Assembly (NCBI GenBank): GCA_900321205.1
Contig: ONVC01000010.1
Location: forward strand, 1 to 40,884
DNA from: an uncultured Acinetobacter sp.
GTDB lineage: Bacteria; Cyanobacteriota; Vampirovibrionia; Gastranaerophilales; Gastranaerophilaceae
Length of the DNA stretch: 40,884 nucleotides
Direction: 5' to 3'
The notes under the pieces: generated by a model
The model's input: the letters and a program-made list of their open reading frames with translations, nothing else
Told to the model about the DNA's origin: nothing
Database searches by the model: none
Made by a program: the position numbers and the translations under genes
In this document: piece by piece, positions 26,572 to 34,723 of the stretch
Layout: each line of letters begins with the position of its first letter
How positions within the stretch are numbered: position 1 is the first letter of the stretch

Positions 26572-26608
26572 TTATGTATTATATAATTAGTGTAAAAAGG
26601 GAAAGCTT

Positions 26609-27391
26609 ATGTCGTCATTATTTGATATTAACAACAATCTGTCAGAGAAAAAAACTAACAAGTACGGATTTATTCTTATAGCAATATTTTTCATCTGGCT
26701 GTTTTTCCCGCATAATAACAGTTTTATACAATTAAGTTACTGGGCAAATAATTGTATTTATGCCGTATTAAAAACTTTTCATCTGAATAAAATGCCGGAA
26801 TATATACATTACAGAAATAATGCAATATATCTTGCAAAAATATACCCGAAAAAACCGGCACCGTCTTTTAGAGAGTTAGATAAAGCTATTGCAGCCGTAC
26901 CGGCTGATATGACCAAAAAAGAATTGTCAAAATTGTATAAAGACAGTGCAGTAATAAAACTTTATTACGGTGATAAACAAGGAGCTTTGGAATATTATTT
27001 GCAGGTAAAAAATCGGGATGCAAGTGATAATTTCAGAATAGCTATTCTTCTTTCGGACGAATCAAGATTTTCAGAGGCGGAAAAATACTGTAATGATATA
27101 ATTTACCGTAGCCAGGCTTTGTCGGGTTATGTGTGTTTATCTTATGTGTATGAAAAAACCGGAGATGTTGATTCGGCTTTCCGTATATATGATTCGCTTT
27201 TGGATACACACCCGAATAATGTTATGGCATATATGGAAAGAGCTCATTTAAAGCAAAGAATTGAAGATGAAGAAGGATATCAGGAAGATGTTAAGAAAGC
27301 GAAAGAATTGTCTTCTTACGTTTCTGAATATGATACTTCTATTATTGATAAAGCAATAAATTTAAAAGAACTTCCGTTATCACTTATTTAA
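26609..27391 (+). CDS. Membrane-anchored TPR protein
   Basis: A 260-residue protein with one N-terminal membrane helix (about 20-37, FILIAIFFIWLFF) after a short cytoplasmic stretch. The remainder is tetratricopeptide-like helical repeats: YKDSAVIKLYYGDKQGALEYY, NFRIAILLSDESRFSEAEKY, SGYVCLSYVYEKTGDVDSAF and NNVMAYMERAHLKQ. TPR arrays mediate protein-protein contacts. Its position 9 nt before the AsmA/TamB-like gene suggests a partner or assembly factor for that protein. Start is ATG after AAAGGGAAAGC. Confidence 0.75.
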   Translation: MSSLFDINNNLSEKKTNKYGFILIAIFFIWLFFPHNNSFIQLSYWANNCIYAVLKTFHLNKMPEYIHYRNNAIYLAKIYPKKPAPSFRELDKAIAAVPADMTKKELSKLYKDSAVIKLYYGDKQGALEYYLQVKNRDASDNFRIAILLSDESRFSEAEKYCNDIIYRSQALSGYVCLSYVYEKTGDVDSAFRIYDSLLDTHPNNVMAYMERAHLKQRIEDEEGYQEDVKKAKELSSYVSEYDTSIIDKAINLKELPLSLI

Positions 27392-27400
27392 TTAATAACA

Positions 27401-30400
27401 ATGAGACGAGATTTATATAAATACATAGTAATAACATTCAGTATCATAGTTTTATGGGTAGGTTTAATACCGTTGTTATTTTCACGGATACTGCCGGTAA
27501 TATGTGAAAATTTGTCATATAATACACCTTTTGAAATAAAAATTGAAAAACCGGTACTGTATCTTAATCTGATTCCTGTTGCATATATTAATGCAAAAAA
27601 CATATCCGTAAAATCAAAAAATGATGATATAAATTTATCTATTGAAAATCTGAGTTTGAGGATTAGAATTTTACCTCTGTTATCGGGGCGTGTTCATATA
27701 GATAATATTAGCTCTGACAATGTTGATTTGTCGGCTGTTTTAGATGAAAACGCAATTCCTGATAAAAAATTTATTACACTTCTGAAAAATACAAAAGTTA
27801 TTTGTGACTCGGTTGATATAAAGAAAATCAGTACTAAGCTGGTTCAGAAAAACTTTTCAAAAAATGCGCTGTGCAAAGCTGAGAATATTTTGTTTATCGA
27901 TAACGGGAGATATATTAAATTAAATCTTGTAAGTGAGTTTAATGTTAACGGTGCAATTTCAAAAGAAAACATAAATATTTATCTGCCAAAAAATAACAAC
28001 GTAAAAAACAGTATTATAAACATTCATGTAAAAAATCTGGACATTTCTCCTATAGCCGATTATCTGAAAAACTATCTGCCTAAAGATTTTGTATATGCAC
28101 GGGGGATTGTTGATGCGGATATTGATAAACAGCATTTGTCAGCAGTGTTAAAAGGTATAGAGCTCAGAAAAAAAGACGAAGCTAAATCGATAATTTTTCC
28201 TTCCGAACTAAGAATTGTTTCAGGTCTGAATTTAACCAGAAAAAATATTACAATTGATAATGCCGAAATTAAATCAAAAAATATTGATACGGTTATAAAT
28301 GGTACAATTTCTGATTATCTGGACAGACCAATTCCTTGTTACAACTTAAATGTAAGAATAAATAAATCAAGAATAGAAGATTTTATAGGTATGCTTCCGA
28401 TATTTAAAACGGAAGACATTGACTCATATAAGTTAAAAAAATATAGATTTTATGGTGACATTTTAGGCAATTTCTCCGTAAAGGGAGATGATTTGGAGCC
28501 GTCTGTAAACGGTCATATTTTTGTAAATAACGGAATTTTAACAAAGCCGATACCAAATGCTGCCGGAGCCAGTGTGAAGCTTGATTTTAAAGGTAAATAT
28601 CTCAATTTTGATGTTGTTGTTCCCGCCGGATACGGTGAAAGAGTAAATGTTAAGGGCGGAGTGGAATTATATAACGTAAAATATTCCGATATGCGCGTGT
28701 GGAGTACGAATAATGTCAACCTGGCAACAGCCGAGGATAAAGTCGTACCCCTTCACGAAATCCTTAATTTTGTAATAGGTCCTGTTCCTATTATGGACAT
28801 TAAAGGAAAAGGAAACATTGATATTATTATCAAAGGTAACAGAAAAAATCCTCATGTCTGGGGTGCATTAAATTTTTATAATGTTACAACTCACTTTTTG
28901 GATATTCCCGATTTGATAATGACAAATGCAGATGCAGTTCTCAAATTCGATGATGAGTCTGCCGTCTTTAATGTAAAAAAAGGTCTTATTAACGGAAAGG
29001 ATATTAATATTGACGGTACCTGCAATTTGTCAGGCAAATTTGATTTTGATGTGCTTGCAAAAAATCAAAATCTTGAAAATCTTTATAAATCAATAAAAAC
29101 ATCAACTATGGTTGATGAAATTAAAGAGATGATACCTCCTTTTGAACTTGTACACGGGCTTTCTAATCTCAAAATGAAGGTTTACGGAAATATCAAAGAT
29201 ATAGAATACATTAAATTTAACAAAAACTTTTTCACAAAAGGTACAATTGAACTTTTGGGCAATACTTTTATACTCAATGGTGTATCTGTTCATAATGCGG
29301 CAGGAATAATAAACTTTGATAATACAAATGTTCAGATGGATATATCATCTTTTATCGGTTATTCTCCGATGAATATTGCAGCCGTAATTAACGATAAATA
29401 TGCTGATTTGGTTTTAAGCATTCCGAAATTAAACCTGCGTGATGTAGTTCCCCAAAAAGATAAATTTATTCAGGAATTGGCTGATGTATATGTAAATGTG
29501 AAAGCAAAATACAAAGGACGAACTGATAATATCGAATACAATAATGCCGAGTTTGAAGCGGATATTCTGAATGTCGCAAAAAATAATAAATTGAAACTTT
29601 CTAACGGAAAAATTACTTTGAAAAACGGTAAGCTTCAAATCAGAAATTTAAACGGTAAATTTGATAACTCAATGAGTTCTTTTAATATTGATATGCGAGC
29701 AGAGAATATAACTTCAAATCCTGTTGTCAACGGTAATATTCAGCTAAAAGATTTTGAGCTGTTTCTTGTTAATAATTTTGCAGAGTGCGAGCTTTTGCCT
29801 TCTGATTTCAAGAAAGTTATAAATCTTATAAAATTTAGAAAAGGTAAGATAAACCTGAATGCTAAAATTTCAAACAATAACGTAAATGCTTCAACTAATA
29901 TTGGCGGAATAGAATTTGTTTATACTCCGCTTCAACTTCCCGTAAAAATAATAAACGGAAGTGTTTATATGCGAAAAAATTTACTCGGTCTTAATAAAAT
30001 TAATTTAATGGCTGATGATATGCCGATTTTGGCAGACGGCAATATAAACAATGTATTTACAAAACCGGATTTCAGCTTGTATGTTAATACAAAACCTAAA
30101 CAAACATTTATTGATAAATACATAAATAACAACAGAATTTATCCTGTTAAACTCAAAGGTGATATCGTTTGCTGGGCAAGAATGAAAGGTACTGCCGATA
30201 ATTTTAATCTCGAATCGGAAGGTAATCTCGCAAAAGACTCAAGTATTTATTATTTGGGTGCAACCGTAGGAGATGTTGAAAATGCTATTATTCTCAGCCT
30301 TGATATGAATGTTATAAGTCAGAGTCTTTTGAGAATAAAAGAATTTTCTTATGACAAACTGATTGACTCTCAGGGAAAACGCCGGACTAGACTTAATATG

Positions 30401-31747
30401 CTTAAAGCATACGGAGGTGTTGATATCATTAAAGACAATCTTTTGTTTAAGGATTTAAGAATAAAGACCAGCCATCCTACCGATGTAAGAATCCTGAATA
30501 TTGTATTTAAAAAACCAAACCTTAAACAGGGGCAGTTCTCATCTGATTTAAAAATTAACGGAACAGTTACGAATCCTTTTATAACCGGTGTATTCAATAT
30601 ATCGGAAGCAGACATACCTTTCTTTGATACTTCAATGAAAACGTTATCTTTTGTCTTTAAAGATAAATTTATTGAGCTCTCGTCTAAGGGTGAAGTTTTA
30701 GGTAATGATATTATATTTAAAGGTGTTCTGCGTAATAAAATTACGCCTCCTTATTATATTGAAAATGCAGAACTTTATACTAAGGATTTAGATGTTAATT
30801 ATATAACCAACAAATTAAAAACCGCTCAGGCAGATGATATTCTTTCTATGGATTCGTTTGCTGATTTAAATGTTAATAATGCAATAATCAGAAATCTTAA
30901 ATTAAAAGCAGACAGAATAAAGCTGAGGAATATAACGGCAACAAATTTTGAAGCAACGCTCGGTTTAAATGAGAAGCAAATTTTTAATGTTGAAAAATTT
31001 AAGTTCAATGCTGCGCAGGGAAATATTGACGGTAAATTTTCTTATAATTTACAAAATGACAATACCTGGATACATCTAAATACCAAAAATATTAATGCAA
31101 ATGACATGGCTGTTGCTATGTTTGACTTAAATAACCAAATATACGGCAACTTAGCAGGAAATGTTAAATTGTCCTGTAACGGTGCTGATTTTAACAAGTG
31201 TATGTCAACACTCAACGGTTCTCTTATGTTTGATGTTACAGACGGCAGAATGCCGAAACTGGGCTCTCTTGAATATCTGTTAAAAGCAGGAAATCTGGTT
31301 AAAGGCGGACTTACCGGAATCTCTTTAAACAGCGTTATAGATGTACTCGTACCTCTTAAAACAGGTAATTTCTCTGAAATTTACGGTCAAATGACAGTTA
31401 AAAACGGTGTAACGCAGGATATTGAAATCTCATCAAAAGGAAAAGATTTAAGCTTGTTTATAACAGGAAGTTATAACTTTGGAACTTCCAATGCAGAGAT
31501 GGAGGTTCTTGGACTTTTGTCTAAGAATATTTCAACAATGCTTGGTCCTATCGGTAATGTTTCCTTAAATACTTTATTTAACGTTGTGCCGGGTATAGAT
31601 TTGGCAAAAGATTCCAAATTGCTTGATAAAATTAACAGAATCCCGGGGCTAGAGTTTAACAGTAAAGCTTTCCGTAAATTTCTGGCTGAGATTAACGGTA
31701 ATATCAACGGAGAAAATTACGTCAGAAGCTTCAAATGGATAAACTAA
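27401..31747 (+). CDS. AsmA/TamB-like inter-membrane bridge protein
   Basis: A 1448-residue protein with one N-terminal membrane helix (about 9-31) followed by long beta-rich sequence with alternating hydrophobic residues. This is the pattern of AsmA-like proteins (AsmA, YhdP, TamB) that form lipid-conducting grooves between inner and outer membranes or assist outer-membrane biogenesis. The start region (NTPFEIKIEKPVLYLNLIP, then LSLRIRILPLLSGRVHIDNI) is AsmA-like. The C-terminal NGSLMFDVTDGRMPKLGSLE and SLFITGSYNFGTSNAEMEVLG resemble the AsmA C-terminal module. There is no clear Shine-Dalgarno, so translation may depend on the upstream TPR gene 9 nt away. It implies a diderm envelope. Confidence 0.8.
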   Translation: MRRDLYKYIVITFSIIVLWVGLIPLLFSRILPVICENLSYNTPFEIKIEKPVLYLNLIPVAYINAKNISVKSKNDDINLSIENLSLRIRILPLLSGRVHIDNISSDNVDLSAVLDENAIPDKKFITLLKNTKVICDSVDIKKISTKLVQKNFSKNALCKAENILFIDNGRYIKLNLVSEFNVNGAISKENINIYLPKNNNVKNSIINIHVKNLDISPIADYLKNYLPKDFVYARGIVDADIDKQHLSAVLKGIELRKKDEAKSIIFPSELRIVSGLNLTRKNITIDNAEIKSKNIDTVINGTISDYLDRPIPCYNLNVRINKSRIEDFIGMLPIFKTEDIDSYKLKKYRFYGDILGNFSVKGDDLEPSVNGHIFVNNGILTKPIPNAAGASVKLDFKGKYLNFDVVVPAGYGERVNVKGGVELYNVKYSDMRVWSTNNVNLATAEDKVVPLHEILNFVIGPVPIMDIKGKGNIDIIIKGNRKNPHVWGALNFYNVTTHFLDIPDLIMTNADAVLKFDDESAVFNVKKGLINGKDINIDGTCNLSGKFDFDVLAKNQNLENLYKSIKTSTMVDEIKEMIPPFELVHGLSNLKMKVYGNIKDIEYIKFNKNFFTKGTIELLGNTFILNGVSVHNAAGIINFDNTNVQMDISSFIGYSPMNIAAVINDKYADLVLSIPKLNLRDVVPQKDKFIQELADVYVNVKAKYKGRTDNIEYNNAEFEADILNVAKNNKLKLSNGKITLKNGKLQIRNLNGKFDNSMSSFNIDMRAENITSNPVVNGNIQLKDFELFLVNNFAECELLPSDFKKVINLIKFRKGKINLNAKISNNNVNASTNIGGIEFVYTPLQLPVKIINGSVYMRKNLLGLNKINLMADDMPILADGNINNVFTKPDFSLYVNTKPKQTFIDKYINNNRIYPVKLKGDIVCWARMKGTADNFNLESEGNLAKDSSIYYLGATVGDVENAIILSLDMNVISQSLLRIKEFSYDKLIDSQGKRRTRLNMLKAYGGVDIIKDNLLFKDLRIKTSHPTDVRILNIVFKKPNLKQGQFSSDLKINGTVTNPFITGVFNISEADIPFFDTSMKTLSFVFKDKFIELSSKGEVLGNDIIFKGVLRNKITPPYYIENAELYTKDLDVNYITNKLKTAQADDILSMDSFADLNVNNAIIRNLKLKADRIKLRNITATNFEATLGLNEKQIFNVEKFKFNAAQGNIDGKFSYNLQNDNTWIHLNTKNINANDMAVAMFDLNNQIYGNLAGNVKLSCNGADFNKCMSTLNGSLMFDVTDGRMPKLGSLEYLLKAGNLVKGGLTGISLNSVIDVLVPLKTGNFSEIYGQMTVKNGVTQDIEISSKGKDLSLFITGSYNFGTSNAEMEVLGLLSKNISTMLGPIGNVSLNTLFNVVPGIDLAKDSKLLDKINRIPGLEFNSKAFRKFLAEINGNINGENYVRSFKWIN

Positions 31748-32256
31748 ATACACCAAATTATATAATTTGATGTATGAGCATATAAATTTTAAATATGTTC
31801 CTTTCTTTGACTGCAAAGAAAGGAACCAAAAGAAACTTTTACAATAAGCGGAGTCGTCTAAAGTAAATCTTCTAACTTCATTTGCCCCCTCTTGTGGCTC
31901 GAACTTCATTCGCTAAACATTTGTACGGTTCGACATAGAATCGGCAAACTCGCTATGCTCAAACAATGCCGATTTTGTTGTTGTCTCACCTACATTGTTT
32001 GCTCATTACGTTAGGCCCCAAAGGATCAAAAGAAAATCATCCCCAAGCCTAACGGAGCGAACAATCAATGTTCGCGAAACAGTATCAAGCCGAGTATTGT
32101 TTGACGAACGAAGTGAGGAGTTTACGAGGCTTAAGTTGAGCGTTACTTTTGATTAGTGAGCGTAGTTCCAGCTTGGGCAGTTTCTTTGGTGACTTTCTTT
32201 AATGATAAAAGAAAGTCACATATAAATAAAATAATTAAATACATCAAATTATATAA
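31745..32256. mobile_element. Candidate non-coding element flanked by 21-bp direct repeats
   Basis: A 21-bp sequence (31745-31765) starting with the TAA stop of the TamB-like gene recurs at 32236-32256 with one mismatch. Between the copies lie about 470 bp with terminal hairpins: a perfect 12-bp stem TTCCTTTCTTTG/CAAAGAAAGGAA (about 31799-31826) on the left, and GTGACTTTCTTT/AAAGAAAGTCAC (about 32188-32219) on the right. Internal inverted repeats include AATCGGCA/TGCCGATT, CGTTAGGC/GCCTAACG and GCGAACA/TGTTCGC. It has no plausible protein. This fits a non-autonomous or domesticated interspersed element; the mechanism is unknown. Confidence 0.5.
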
Positions 32257-32318
32257 AAGTCATTTTGTTGACTTTTGGCGGGTTGTCATTATAAACATAG
32301 TAAAACTACTCTAAACGG

Positions 32319-32335
32319 ATGATTTTAGGGGTAAA
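32319..32335 (+). promoter_or_regulatory. 17-bp box upstream of the flgF promoter
   Basis: ATGATTTTAGGGGTAAA is identical at 16 of 17 positions to the fliE box (8982-8998) and equally spaced from the -10. It contains the GGGGTAAA motif found elsewhere in the window. Confidence 0.5.
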
Positions 32336-32338
32336 TGT

Positions 32339-32366
32339 TAAACTATTTGACCTAAAAATCCGATAG
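32339..32366 (+). promoter_or_regulatory. Sigma-28-like promoter of the rod operon
   Basis: TAAA (32339-32342), 16 bp, TCCGATAG (32359-32366), six of eight matches to GCCGATAA. It lies 23 nt before the flgF ATG. Confidence 0.5.
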
Positions 32367-32389
32367 TAATACTAAAAAGAGGTATAACT

Positions 32390-33088
32390 ATGCAAATCAA
32401 TGGCGGTGTCAGATTTTGTGAACACGGAATGCGTGCATCAATAAGAGCAATGCACGTTCAGACACAATTAATAGGTATGATAAATGAAAACGTTGCAGGC
32501 TTTGATAAAGTAGGTTATCAAAGAAAAGAAGGTGTAGTATCTTCTATGACCGAATATCTTGGAGTCCACGGTTTATCTACTACAATTGATGATCAGGTCG
32601 GTCGTATTATGGTGTCAAATAATCCGCTTGATATAGCGATTGCAAATAAAGGGTATTTTCAGGTACAGACTCCAAATGGCGTAAAACTTACCCGTGACGG
32701 AAGATTTAAACTTGACAAAGAAGGCAATTTACTTTCACTGGAAGACTTCCCTGTTCTTTCTGATTCCGGTATGCCTATTAAGCTTCCGGTTATCCCTGAA
32801 AATATTGATAAAGTTGTAGTTGACTCTCAGGGTAAAGTAAGCGTTTATGATAAGAAAACGAATACGTTGGTTGATGCAGGAATACTCGGTGTTGTTGATG
32901 CTAACGGCATTGCCGTTACAAGCCCCGATATTAAACAGGGATATAATGAATATTCAAACGTATCTCTTCAAAATGAATTTTTAAGAGTAAAACCTGTAGT
33001 AAACAACTTTGAAGCAAACAGACAAATTTTCCTTATTGAAAGTAATAATTTGCAAAAAGTAATTAACCAGCTAGGTTCCGTAAGTTAG
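32390..33088 (+). CDS. flgF: Flagellar basal-body rod protein, FlgF/FlgG family (first copy)
   Basis: A rod subunit secreted by the flagellar export system. The 232-residue product has the family N-terminal helix with a divergent rod motif (INENVAGFDKVGYQRKEG in place of NLAN..T.GFK). The hook-basal-body core VSNNPLDIAIANKGYFQVQT is followed by LTRDGRFKLDKEGNLLS, and a C-terminal coiled helix ends NNLQKVINQLGSVS. FlgF rather than FlgG is assigned by order and the less canonical ends. AGAGG stands 7 nt before the ATG. It is the first gene of the four-gene rod operon. Confidence 0.8.
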   Translation: MQINGGVRFCEHGMRASIRAMHVQTQLIGMINENVAGFDKVGYQRKEGVVSSMTEYLGVHGLSTTIDDQVGRIMVSNNPLDIAIANKGYFQVQTPNGVKLTRDGRFKLDKEGNLLSLEDFPVLSDSGMPIKLPVIPENIDKVVVDSQGKVSVYDKKTNTLVDAGILGVVDANGIAVTSPDIKQGYNEYSNVSLQNEFLRVKPVVNNFEANRQIFLIESNNLQKVINQLGSVS

Positions 33089-33098
33089 GAGAACAGTT

Positions 33099-33812
33099 AT
33101 GTATAACATGTCAGCAGTAACAAACAGATGTATAAATAACGCAACAGTCCAGTTTGATAAACTGGGATATATTGCCACAAACCTTGCGAACTATTCCACA
33201 GTAGGTTATAAAGGTGTTGCTTTTGAACAGATGTTAAGAGAAGACGGATACGTTGATGGTGCAATAAGAAAAAATACCCTTCAAGGTTCAATCAGAGTAA
33301 GCAGTAATCCGTTTGACATTGCAATAGACGGCGAAGGCTATATCCCTGTTGTATCAAAAGACGGTGAAATCCAGTACACTCGTGATGGTTCTCTTAAACT
33401 CGGTTCAAACGGATATCTGGTAACTGTTGATGACTGGATGGTCGGTGACGGCATTCAGATTCCGCCAAATTCATACAGAATAGAAATCAGACCGAACGGT
33501 GATGTTATGAATTATGACAAAGCAGGTTCTTTACCCGAAAAAATAGGTACTATTCCCATTGTTCAGTTTGATAATCCGGAAGCTTTAGAACAAGGGCATA
33601 ATAACAAAGTTGTGTTCAATAGTGAAACAGGTGAGCCCAGAATGGTCAAAGACCCTGACAGTATAAGACAAAATGCTGTAGAAGTTTCAAACGTTAATAT
33701 ATATGATGAACTTAATACAATGATGAGGCTTAATGCCTCAATGATTGCCAGCCTAAACTTAATGAAGGTTGCAAACGATATGTACACGAAAGGTATAAAC
33801 CTGCAGCAGTAG
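33099..33812 (+). CDS. flgG: Flagellar basal-body rod protein FlgG
   Basis: Distal rod subunit, 237 residues, slightly shorter than the usual 260. The N-terminal rod motif is LGYIATNLANYSTVGYKG. The core is VSSNPFDIAIDGEGYIPVV followed by YTRDGSLKLGSNGYLVTVDD. The C-terminus NVNIYDELNTMMRLNASMIA matches the conserved VNxxxEMxxMIxAQRxYE region in degenerate form. AGGAGA precedes the ATG. It starts 10 nt after flgF, and the two presumably arose by duplication. Confidence 0.85.
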   Translation: MYNMSAVTNRCINNATVQFDKLGYIATNLANYSTVGYKGVAFEQMLREDGYVDGAIRKNTLQGSIRVSSNPFDIAIDGEGYIPVVSKDGEIQYTRDGSLKLGSNGYLVTVDDWMVGDGIQIPPNSYRIEIRPNGDVMNYDKAGSLPEKIGTIPIVQFDNPEALEQGHNNKVVFNSETGEPRMVKDPDSIRQNAVEVSNVNIYDELNTMMRLNASMIASLNLMKVANDMYTKGINLQQ

Positions 33813-33826
33813 GATGAGGTAGTATA

Positions 33827-34177
33827 ATGAGTTATACAAGTTTAGATGCATTAGGAAAAACAAATTTAATGATGGACTTAATCTCTCAAAGACAGAGAGC
33901 ATTAGGTTCAAACGTTGCAAACGTTGATACTCCAGGATATGTAAGACGTGATATCGATTTTTCAGCTTATTTAGGCTCTATGAATAGTCCGCTTGAAACT
34001 CAGTTGTCTCAAAAATTGGGTCCATCTGCCGTCATAGAAGACAGAACAAGAGGAGAGATAGATATAGCGGAAGAATTTGCAGAGATTCAAAAAAACTCAC
34101 TTTTATATACGGTTGCAACAAGAAGAATGTCAAATATAATAACCCAGATGAAAACTGTTATAAATGTAGGAAAATAA
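33827..34177 (+). CDS. flgB: Flagellar proximal rod protein FlgB
   Basis: A 116-residue proximal rod subunit, a little shorter than typical. The rod motif QRALGSNVANVDTPGYVRRD is excellent. The C-terminal helix region (EFAEIQKNSLLYTVATRRMS) corresponds to the EMxxMAKNQLxYxxxxxxL segment. It starts with ATG, GAGG 6 nt upstream, 14 nt after flgG. The flgB-flgC pair placed after flgF-flgG is a rearranged order compared with the common flgBC-fliE arrangement; fliE here heads the other operon. Confidence 0.9.
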   Translation: MSYTSLDALGKTNLMMDLISQRQRALGSNVANVDTPGYVRRDIDFSAYLGSMNSPLETQLSQKLGPSAVIEDRTRGEIDIAEEFAEIQKNSLLYTVATRRMSNIITQMKTVINVGK

Positions 34178-34227
34178 GGTTAACCTGATAGCATAAGCAA
34201 AGAATATAGACAAAAAATATACATTTA

Positions 34228-34235
34228 CCCCCCCC
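34228..34235 (+). repeat. C8 homopolymer in the flgB-flgC leader
   Basis: Eight consecutive Cs just before the flgC ribosome site, unusual in such AT-rich intergenic DNA. Such tracts can change length by polymerase slippage. It overlaps an ATTTACCCC motif (34223-34231). Confidence 0.7.
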
Positions 34236-34252
34236 TGAAAGGAAGTGAAATT

Positions 34253-34699
34253 ATGAGTATAATGGAAGCAATTAATATCGGTGCAAACGCATTAAAGGCT
34301 CACGGTTTAAGGCTTGATATCCACGCTAAGAACATCGCTAACGTTGATACTCCGAACTACGTAAGGAAAATCCCTGTATTAAACGCAACAGAGGACATAT
34401 CTTTTCAGGGTGTAATGAATGTAATGAAAGAGGACGTGTTTGGCTCGGGTACGCTTCCTTATTTACAGGGTGGTGTTGTGTTTAACGGTTGTGTTGAAGA
34501 TCCTACCGTGGGTGAGAGGATTTATTCACCGGGTCATCCTGATGCTGATGCTAACGGATATATCCGTTCTTCAAACGTAAACGCTATGGTCGATATGGCA
34601 GATGCTATTATGGCACAGAGAGCTTACGAAGCTAACCTGGCGCTTGTCAATATATCCCGTTCAATGGCAGCAAAAGCTGTTGAAATCGGAAGAGGCTAA
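34253..34699 (+). CDS. flgC: Flagellar proximal rod protein FlgC
   Basis: A 148-residue rod subunit of normal length. The N-terminal rod motif is IHAKNIANVDTPNYVRK, followed by YSPGHPDADANGYIRSSNVN and the C-terminal MVDMADAIMAQRAYEANLAL. All are hallmark FlgC segments. AGGAAG precedes the ATG. A run of eight Cs lies immediately upstream of the ribosome site (34228-34235). GGGTAAATA directly follows the stop codon. Confidence 0.93.
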   Translation: MSIMEAINIGANALKAHGLRLDIHAKNIANVDTPNYVRKIPVLNATEDISFQGVMNVMKEDVFGSGTLPYLQGGVVFNGCVEDPTVGERIYSPGHPDADANGYIRSSNVNAMVDMADAIMAQRAYEANLALVNISRSMAAKAVEIGRG

Positions 34700-34723
34700 G
34701 GGTAAATATTGATTGCTAATTTG

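Larger units (their letters stand above)
31748..32389. other. Long gene-free region: hairpin-rich element plus flgF control region
   Basis: The left two thirds (to about 32256) is a structured, locally GC-richer element described separately. The remainder holds an AAAAGTCA/TGACTTTT inverted repeat (32255-32276), the shared 17-bp box and the sigma-28-like promoter. Short open frames crossing it have no ribosome sites or coding character. Confidence 0.6.

Noticed and set aside
31649-31909. Minus-strand open frame entering the hairpin-rich element
   Set aside because: It is mostly antisense to the end of the TamB-like gene, has no ribosome site, and coding features stop at the element boundary.
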